DNA from: Mycoplasmoides fastidiosum
GTDB lineage: Bacteria; Bacillota_I; Bacilli_A; Mycoplasmatales; Mycoplasmoidaceae
Direction: 5' to 3'
Assembly (NCBI RefSeq): GCF_024498275.1
Contig: NZ_CP101809.1
Coordinates: 1,116,001-1,180,000 of the forward strand
Length of the DNA: 64,000 nt
The notes under the pieces were generated by a model, which was given only the letters and a program-made list of their open reading frames with translations, was not told where the DNA came from and searched no databases. Shown piece by piece: positions 57,262 through 64,000 of the stretch (positions within the stretch are counted from its first letter, which is position 1; the number at the start of each line of letters is the position of its first letter). Made by a program: the position numbers and the translations under genes.

Positions 57262-57298
57262 CAAAAAACCACATTGATTTAAATGTGGTTTTTTTAGG
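57262..57298 (+). terminator. Intrinsic terminator after the phosphohexomutase
   Basis: AAACCACATT / AATGTGGTTT with a short loop and T7. Confidence 0.88.
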
Positions 57299-57365
57299 CG
57301 TTGAATAAAAAAAGTAAATAAAATTATTATTAAATATCTATTTATTTTTTTGGTTTGGTTAAGTT

Positions 57366-57962
57366 ATGAAATCTAAAAAAATCTTGAAAGATTTTTTAAT
57401 TGTTTTATGAGTCATCATTCAAATTACTTTTACTAGTTTTGGTGGAGGCAATGCTTTATTGCCAAACATTAATTCAGTGTTTGTGAAAAAATACCAATGA
57501 ATTGATGAAGAAGAATTTCAACAAATTATCATTACTTCTAATTTATTACCAGGCGCAAATGTTATTCAAGTTTTATCTTATATTGCGATTAAAAAACTAG
57601 GCTTATTTTGGGGAAGTCTAGCAACTTTTTTAGGAGTATTACCTCATGTTATTTTTGCGGTGGGAATTTATTATGGTCTTACCTATCTGCCCATTCAGTA
57701 TTTACTAATTATTAATGTTGCCATTTTATGCGCGATTGTGGGCATGTTAGTTGGATTTGTCATTAATTATTTAAAAAAAGCAAAAGAATCTGGCATTAAA
57801 ACCTTGCCACTAATTGGATTGACTCTTTTTACTTTTGTTTTTTGTTTTTTAGTTCCTGCTCCTTTTAACTTACCTGCATTTGCTATTTTGGGATTATTGT
57901 TAGTGATTTTTTCAATTATTATCGTGCAAAAAATTAGAGCAAAACAACAGGTGCGCAAATAA
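57366..57962 (+). CDS. Chromate transporter (CHR) family protein, first half
   Basis: The 198-aa membrane protein has the N-terminal F-x-S-F-G-G-G motif of ChrA-type proteins, a L-L-P-G-A-N block and about five hydrophobic segments. CHR proteins occur as long single chains or as two short proteins encoded in tandem, as here. The substrate in mycoplasmas is unknown; chromate is only the family name. The partner gene starts 2 bases after its stop. Confidence 0.85.
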
Positions 57963-57964
57963 GT

Positions 57965-58627
57965 ATGATTTTAGTTCCAATTCTGTTGTCATTAATTGCT
58001 GTTGCCATTATTTCTTTAATTGTTTTTGGTGGTGGTCAAGTTTTTATTCCGATGTTTCAATGGTTATGAACCACTTTAAATAACACTTTTTCACTAGATT
58101 TAGATCCTAATTCTTTCGATGCTGTAATTACAGTTGCTAATTTAACCCCTGGAACTGTATCAACTAAATTAGCGGCAATGACCGGAATTTTAATTAGTGC
58201 TAATCAGTGATGAGGATTTTTAGTTTTAATATTATCTTATGCGGTTTTTATGCTGCCTGCAATGTTTATTATGTACTTTGCCAGCAAATTATTCTATAAA
58301 ATAAAAAATAAGAAATGACTTGTTTATATCCAATGATTTAAACCTGTTATTGCTGGTATTTTAATTGCTCTAGCTTTGCAACTGTTTCTAGGCGCAATAA
58401 TTCCTCACACTGTATTTAATCAGTCCTTAAAAAATTACATTGGTGATAATTCTCAATCTGCTAAAAATCTTTTTTTCAACGGTTGAAGATTATATGCACT
58501 TTATGTTTGAGGACCAATTTTAGTTTTATTGTCATTGTTTTTTTATTGAAAAAAAATAAATTTTATTTTTATTTTTTTTATCGCTATTGTTTTATCTTTA
58601 ATTGTTTTTCAGCCTTGATTAAGTTAA
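57965..58627 (+). CDS. Chromate transporter (CHR) family protein, second half
   Basis: The 220-aa protein has the same plan with F-G-G-G-Q-V-F-I-P near the start and L-T-P-G-T-V-S-T-K in the position of the partner's L-L-P-G-A-N. Several TGA-Trp codons are present. It would pair with the preceding protein in an inverted arrangement. The last helix is rich in Phe and Ile. Confidence 0.85.
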
Positions 58628-58645
58628 TAAAAATACAGGAAAAAA

Positions 58646-61600
58646 ATGGCTTTACTTCAAAAAATTACTAAATCATTTCAAAATCTTGGTTATACCCATT
58701 GGGATAAATCAAAAATTACAGATGCCAATATCTTCAATCAACATAAAATCATAAAATCGATTTTATTTGATTCTTTACAAAAAATCAATCCTCAAATTGC
58801 TGAAATTTTGAAAGAAAACTCGCTTGAGAGCGAAAATCTTTATAGACTTTTTGATGAATCCTTTTTAAATGAAAAATTTTTCAAATCCAGAAATACCAAA
58901 ATTATTAATATAAATAAAAACATAATTCAATCCTTAATTGTTCCGTTTAAATATAAAAGTTTGAACGGTTCTGTTTACAAAATGAAATGGATTGATTTTG
59001 ATAATTGTGAAAATAATAATTTTATTGCTTATATTGATCACAGAGATGAAGAAGATCCTTTATCAATTCCTGAGATTGTTATTTTTGTTAACGGTATTCC
59101 TTTAGTTGTGGGTCAAACTGAAAAATACAGTTTTGATAGTCATGATGGAACTCTTAAAAATTCATCTCGAAAAATTAAAACTTTAATTTCTAATCGAAAT
59201 AAATTTTTGTCATGTAATTTTTTCAGTTTTATTACTAATGACACAACCACTAAAGTTTCAGCCATAACTTCAGCAAAAGATGAATTTCATTTTTGAAGGG
59301 ATGATGTAGAGGGAAAAAATCAAATTGAGTTTGTTATTCAAGATCTTTTTCAAAAAGAGAAATTTTTAGATATCATTCAAAATTTTATTTTCTTTAATGA
59401 TAGCGAAGATAAGCCACGTAAAATTTTTGCTCGTTATTATCAATATTATGCTGTAAAAAAATCTGCTGAAATTGTTCGCAAAAAAATCATTGTTGAAAAA
59501 GAACAGAGTGATAACAAAGTTGGAATTGTTTGACACACTCAAGGTTCAGGAAAATCTCTTTCCATGGTAATGTTGGCTAAAAATATTCGTGATTTTTTAC
59601 CTAATATTACTATTGTTGTTTTGACTGATCGTATTGATTTGGATCAACAGATTTTTAATAATTTTAAAAAATTTCAAAAATATTTAGGCAAAAGTTCATT
59701 AATTAATTTCGAAAATATCCAACAATTAAAAGAAGAATTAAAAAATTCCAAGAAAAAATCAATTTATTTTACTACCATTCAAAAATTTAGTAATAATGTT
59801 GGCTTTTTAAATGATCGTCAAGATATTTTAATTATCACCGATGAAGCTCATCGTTCTCATCAAGAAGATGATGCAAGTGAAAAAATTTCTTTCCAGTTAG
59901 AAAAAGGTTTATCTAAAACACATTCTTATTCTAGCACTTTGAAAATGGCTTTACCAAATGCTAAATTTATTGGTTTTACAGGGACTCCCATCGAATCAGA
60001 TGACAGAGATACTCGCAATGTATTTGGTGATCACATCCATGTTTATGCTTGAAATCAAGCAACTGAAGATGGAGCCGTTGTGGAATTACGGTATGAGAAT
60101 GTTAGCACTTTAATTAATTTTAATGTTTCTGATCAAACCTTAAAATTGATAGAAGAAGAAAACGAAAAAGAAAATCAAATTATTCGCGATCAATTATCCA
60201 CGAATCGCGAAGAAACAGCTATTAAAGTTAAGAATATTCTTAAAACTCAAGTTCTTTTAAACAAATCTCATTGAGAAAATCTTGAAAGAATTAAATTAGT
60301 TGCCCAACATTTTGTCAGACACTATGAAAAAAGATCAAGAGCCTTAAAAGGAAAAGCTTTATTTGCAGTTCAAAGTAAAAAAATAGCAGATTTATATAAA
60401 CAGGAAATTTTAAAATTGCGGCCAGAATGACGCAATCATATTGAAGTTATTGTTACTCCCGATAGTAATTCCAATTCATCTAATTCTACAGATCAACCAA
60501 GATCCAAAATTTGAAACCAAAAAATTATTAATAGTTTTAAAAGACCAGATAGTTTACATAAAATTTTAATCGTAGTAGATATGCTATTGACTGGTTATGA
60601 TGTTCCTGCTTTAGATGTTATCTATCTTGATAAAAATTTAAGAAAACATTCTCTAATGCAAGCAATTGCTAGGGTTAATAGAAAATATGTTGATGACAAA
60701 GATTATGCCTTAAAAAAGGCGTATGGTTTAATTGTGTCTTATATCAACATTACTGATAATTTAAATGAAGCATTAAGATTATACTCACATCATTCTAAAA
60801 CTAAATATAAACCAATTCGCAATGCTAAACAAAATTTTTCTGATGTTGAAATTAAAGATATATTAATGAATAAAATTAATAATTTTTACTTACACATTCT
60901 TGGAAAAGATGATTATCAAAAATTTGATGAATCAACTACTAGAGATGAAAGGTTTGAGCGATTAAAAGATTTAATTCTTAATACTGATATGGAAAAATAT
61001 TTCCTTGAAGATTTTAAGTTGATTAGTTCTGAAATAAAAAAATAATTTCCTTATCTAAGTCCACAAGAAAAAGAAAAAATTGAGTTTTTAATTTTATTAA
61101 AAATTTATATTGCTGAAGATATTAAAAGAAAAATTGATTGAGAATCATTTATCAAAAATATTGCTCAATACGCTGACAAACTAATTGAATTTGAAAGCAA
61201 TCCTGATCATGCAGATTTGCAAGAAGTATTCAATTTAAGTGATTTAGAATTAGTTAAACAAAAACAAGAAGAAGAAATTAGACAAAAAGAAAAAGAAATT
61301 GAACAAAAAATTGCTTCACTTAATTTAGAAAATAATGAAATTAAAATTATTGATCACAAATCTCTTGCTTCTGATTCTAGTTCAAAAAAAGTTTTTACTC
61401 AAGCAGTTAAAGAATTTTTTCAATCATTAAAAGATACACTTTATTCTTCATTAAAAAGTCGTTTAAATAGAGCCGTTGCATTTATTGCAAATTTTTTTAG
61501 TTATGAGTCTGATTCTTATACTTCTTCAAGTTATAAATTTGAAGAGGAAGAAGAAACGGTTGTTACTGAAGAAGAACAATGAATTAATGACATTTATGAT

Positions 61601-61870
61601 ATTCTTCGCAATGTCAATCGGAATCAAAGACGAAAATTTCCAAAGTATTTTTATCAAGATTTAGCCCAATTCATTTTTATAAATCTAACAAATCATGAAA
61701 GAATGACAATTGAAGAAGCTTGATTTGAAAATAAAGATTCAGAAAGAAATATTAAGAAGAAAATTAGAGAAAGTTTAAAGACCAAAAGGTTTCCAGATAA
61801 ATTAAGAACCGAAGTTGTTAATAGAATTATTCAAAAACTCAAAAATCAATTTGATAGTGATGATTATTAA
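58646..61870 (+). pseudogene. hsdR: Type I restriction endonuclease subunit HsdR, interrupted, orphan
   Basis: The frame runs from ATG 58646 (AGGA before it) to 61870 but has a TAA at 61043-61045, which cuts it into 799 and 274 codons. The helicase motor is intact: Walker A H-T-Q-G-S-G-K-S, D-E-A-H, G-F-T-G-T-P and L-L-T-G-Y-D-V-P. The N-terminal nuclease block, usually P-D-x-V-x-F-V-N-G-x-P-L-V-V-x-E-x-K, reads P-E-I-V-I-F-V-N-G-I-P-L-V-V-G-Q-T-E-K, so the catalytic residues look altered. No hsdM or hsdS is in the window. The C-terminal part after the stop is still open for 274 codons, suggesting recent loss or a single-base error. Confidence 0.88.
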
Positions 61871-61944
61871 TCACTTTTATCCCTTTAAAATATTTTGATA
61901 AATCATACTTTGAAAAGTATAGCTTTTTTAGATCATAAAAATGC

Positions 61945-61980
61945 AAATACACTTCTCTTGTTTTAAAGAGAAATGTATTT
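61945..61980 (-). terminator. Terminator hairpin, copy 1 of a repeated hairpin
   Basis: AAATACACTTCTCTT pairs with AAGAGAAATGTATTT with one mismatch over a 6-base loop. On the minus strand it ends the HNH-like gene. It closely resembles the hairpin at 62936-62971. Confidence 0.7.
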
Positions 61981-62023
61981 GAATTCTAATTTAAACTTAT
62001 AATACTATTTTTTTACTTATTAG

Positions 62024-62767
62024 CTAATGACGTCCCATTAATATTCCTATATATTCTGAATACTGAAAATCATTTTTTGTACTAATTTGATAATAAGAAT
62101 ATTCATCAAATGCATCTGTTTTAATTAAATATTCTTTTAATTCTTGATAATAATTTTGATCTAAATAATCAGCTCAAATTTTGATTATCTTTCCTTCTTT
62201 TATTAATTGTTCATTTTCTCCCAAAATTTTATAAGACATAAAAATTCTTTTGGAAAAACTTCATATTATATTTTCCTTGTCCTTTTTGATTATCTGACTT
62301 AAAGTATAAAAATATTCTTCTTTAAAATCTTTATATAATTGTCGTTGCACTTCATGATGAGGTGTTTTTTCAAAAGTAACATTTTCATTGAAATAATCAT
62401 TTATTTGAGCAATTATCCAAATAATACCTAAATTAGGTCTATTTTGCATGTATTCTCATGCAATTAAAACATGTAAAATTAAATGTTCAATTAAATTACA
62501 ATAAACTAGATTTATTGGTTCTTGATAACTAAAATCACAAAGAATTGCTATATGTTTCTGGGCCAAATCTGCAAATTCATTTTCCTTAATGTGATGAATA
62601 TATAACCCTTCTTTTGTTCTTTTAATTTTAGAATTAGTAGATTTACATCCACTATTTGCGAAATAGCTTCCTGTAGCTAGACCATATTTTTCTTGAAGGT
62701 ATTTGCATGCTTGCAAATAATTCATTTTAAATAAAGCATCAATTTCACTTTTAGAAATCTTAATCAT
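62024..62767 (-). CDS. Hypothetical protein with HNH-like histidine motifs
   Basis: The 247-aa protein starts at ATG 62767 after AGGA. It has E-G-L-Y-I-H-H-I-K-E-N-E at residues 53-64 and later N-L-V-Y-C-N-L-I-E-H-L-I-L-H, a spacing like that of HNH/His-Me-finger nucleases, which use HH and a later N and H. Similar hypothetical proteins occur in Firmicutes. The second half has no recognised feature. It lies between an orphan hsdR and a sugar-binding gene, bracketed by two near-identical hairpins. The nuclease idea is inference. Confidence 0.7.
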
Positions 62768-62935
62768 AAAAAAATCCTAGATGATAAAAATAAAGACGTT
62801 CTAAATTTTAATGAAAAATTAAACAAAATTATTTGAATTAAGTATGTGAATTCAAATAATAACTTGTAATTAAGTAAATGATTTGTATTTGTAAAACTTT
62901 AATCATCACTTTTTCTTTTTGAATCATAAGAATAA

Positions 62936-62971
62936 AAATGCATTTCTCTTGTTCTAAAGAGAAATGCATTT
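62936..62971 (-). terminator. Terminator hairpin, copy 2 of a repeated hairpin
   Basis: AAATGCATTTCTCTT pairs perfectly with AAGAGAAATGCATTT, with T-rich flanks on both strands. It ends the substrate-binding protein gene on the minus strand. Confidence 0.8.
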
Positions 62972-63003
62972 TTTTATTGAACAACTAAATAAATTTTCAA
63001 AAA

Positions 63004-64000
63004 CTATTTAGTAGTTGCTGTAGTGTTTTTTCGGGCTTCAATTAAACGGTTAAATTCTGTAATTAGTCTTGATTGAGAATCAGCCATTTTGTATCCTTCA
63101 TTGGTTACTTGGATAACTACCTCATCGGTATTCCCAAATCCAGTTACAAAATAGTTATCAACCGTTTCACCTAAATCAGCTCCTTGATATCTTTGGGATG
63201 AAGCAGATAAATTATCTTTGAAATCTAAATTAACTCCAGGAACTGCTTTAAATGGTGAATACAATTGCATTTCGTTTCCAGCATATTCTAATCCTGATTT
63301 GGTTTGGTATAGAAATTGTAGAAATAATTGAGCTGTTTTCTTTTTAGCTGCATCTTCTGCTAAAGTAGTCAAACCTCATCGCTGTGAAACACTGCGATAC
63401 AACATTGCGGTTTTATCTGTTTTATTAAAAATTGGCATTGGTAAAAACCCAACATTAGCATCAGGATTTGCTCGGGTAATTTGTGGAGTTGCTCATGTTC
63501 CATTTTGACTCATTGCATATCGACCTAACGCTACAAAATTCATAGCATTATCAACGGTGTTAGTTCTTAAATTTCAAGCAGCATCATGACCATAAATATC
63601 TAATGCTGTTTTCATACTGTTAATAACCTCATTTGTTAAAATTGCGTTTGGTTCTGACCGCAGCTTAACTTCATCATTGGCTGTTAATCCAGTTTGAGCA
63701 TTAACTGCTGCTCCCAATAAGTGGTTGGTCATTGGCCAAATTTGTTCTCTTTGGGTTTTAGATGTTACATAAAATGGATCAATTTTAGCATCAGTTAAAG
63801 TTTTAGTAATCAATCGATAACCTGGTTCGGTTAAATCACTTGTAAAGACATAAGTATTACCATCTTTAACAATAGTTCCGTTGTAATCTGTGGTTGGTTT
63901 AACTAAATCAGCTGGTTTAGTAGTAGCATTTTCAAAAGATTGACCTTCAAAAACTGTAATTTTAGCTTTGGCAAAAGTATCCCGATTATAAATTACCCCA
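63004..64000 (-). CDS. Sugar ABC transporter substrate-binding protein, partial
   Basis: The N-terminal part, including the signal peptide, is outside the window. The visible 332 residues have the family-1 solute-binding pattern: G-V-I-Y-N-R-D-T near the beginning, then A-L-G-R-Y-A-M-S-Q-N-G-T-W-A and V-G-F-L-P-M-P-I, the hinge segment that contacts the ligand. Several TGA-Trp codons are used. Permease and ATPase genes would be expected nearby, upstream or beyond the window. The sugar is unknown; the maltodextrin genes suggest alpha-glucosides, only as a guess. Confidence 0.82.

Noticed and set aside
61217-61582. Separate Glu-rich gene downstream of hsdR
   Set aside because: It is in the same frame as hsdR and matches its C-terminal region, so it is the 3' part of the interrupted gene.

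Overview
The window is AT-rich DNA from a mycoplasma (Mollicutes) that reads UGA as tryptophan. Nearly every long gene has in-frame TGA codons at conserved tryptophan positions (for example in trpS neighbours, pheS, the 6-phospho-beta-glycosidase and the PTS permeases), and the genes only become full length under that code. Cysteine-lipobox lipoproteins, short intergenic gaps and the lack of biosynthetic genes fit the same group. I cannot name the species from sequence alone.

Layout. 1-4400: an acetate-transporter-like SatP gene (partial, minus), a GH32 beta-fructosidase, trpS and a HAD phosphatase. 4400-7770: an orphan ABC ATPase, a promoter-driven structured RNA or attenuator ahead of an unknown 136-aa gene, tRNA-Thr(GGU), and about 1 kb of A-rich DNA with tiny ORFs. 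7770-12640: a divergent sialic-acid locus (RpiR-type regulator; nanQ-nanE-nanA and an SSS-family transporter). The regulator and the transporter are each broken by one missing base. 12860-17690: two surface lipoproteins, the first a DUF31 trypsin-like protease. 17760-20210: a DUF2130 coiled-coil protein and a ROK sugar kinase (NanK candidate). 20270-31140: one long minus-strand operon, potA-potB-potC-potD-tsaD-metK-pheS-pheT. 31450-34300: a very acidic 950-aa protein with a coiled-coil C-terminus. 34400-35900: a YfcE-type phosphoesterase and a class II aldolase.

36100-42600 is a lactose (tagatose-6-phosphate) divergon: PTS IICB with an unusually long linker, 6-phospho-beta-galactosidase and IIA on the minus strand; lacA, lacB and a LacI-like regulator on the plus strand. 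42640-45130 holds a glucose/GlcNAc-type PTS permease and nagB, which would finish sialate and GlcNAc breakdown; nagA is not in the window. 45490-47610 is a lipoprotein whose promoter has a 14-A tract next to the -10 box, a layout known from phase-variable mycoplasma lipoproteins. 47690-57220 is a maltose/maltodextrin module: GH13 alpha-glucosidase, GH65 phosphorylase, beta-phosphoglucomutase, pullulanase, a GntR regulator and a divergent phosphohexomutase, with two matching palindromes between the last two. 57360-58630 is a two-part chromate-transporter-like pair. 58640-61870 is an orphan, interrupted type I restriction HsdR gene, followed by a HNH-like protein of unknown function and a partial sugar-ABC substrate-binding protein.

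Functionally this is a sugar-scavenging region: beta-fructosides, sialic acid, lactose, GlcNAc and alpha-glucans feed glycolysis, with polyamine uptake and translation genes between. No CRISPR array, insertion sequence, rRNA or complete phage was seen.
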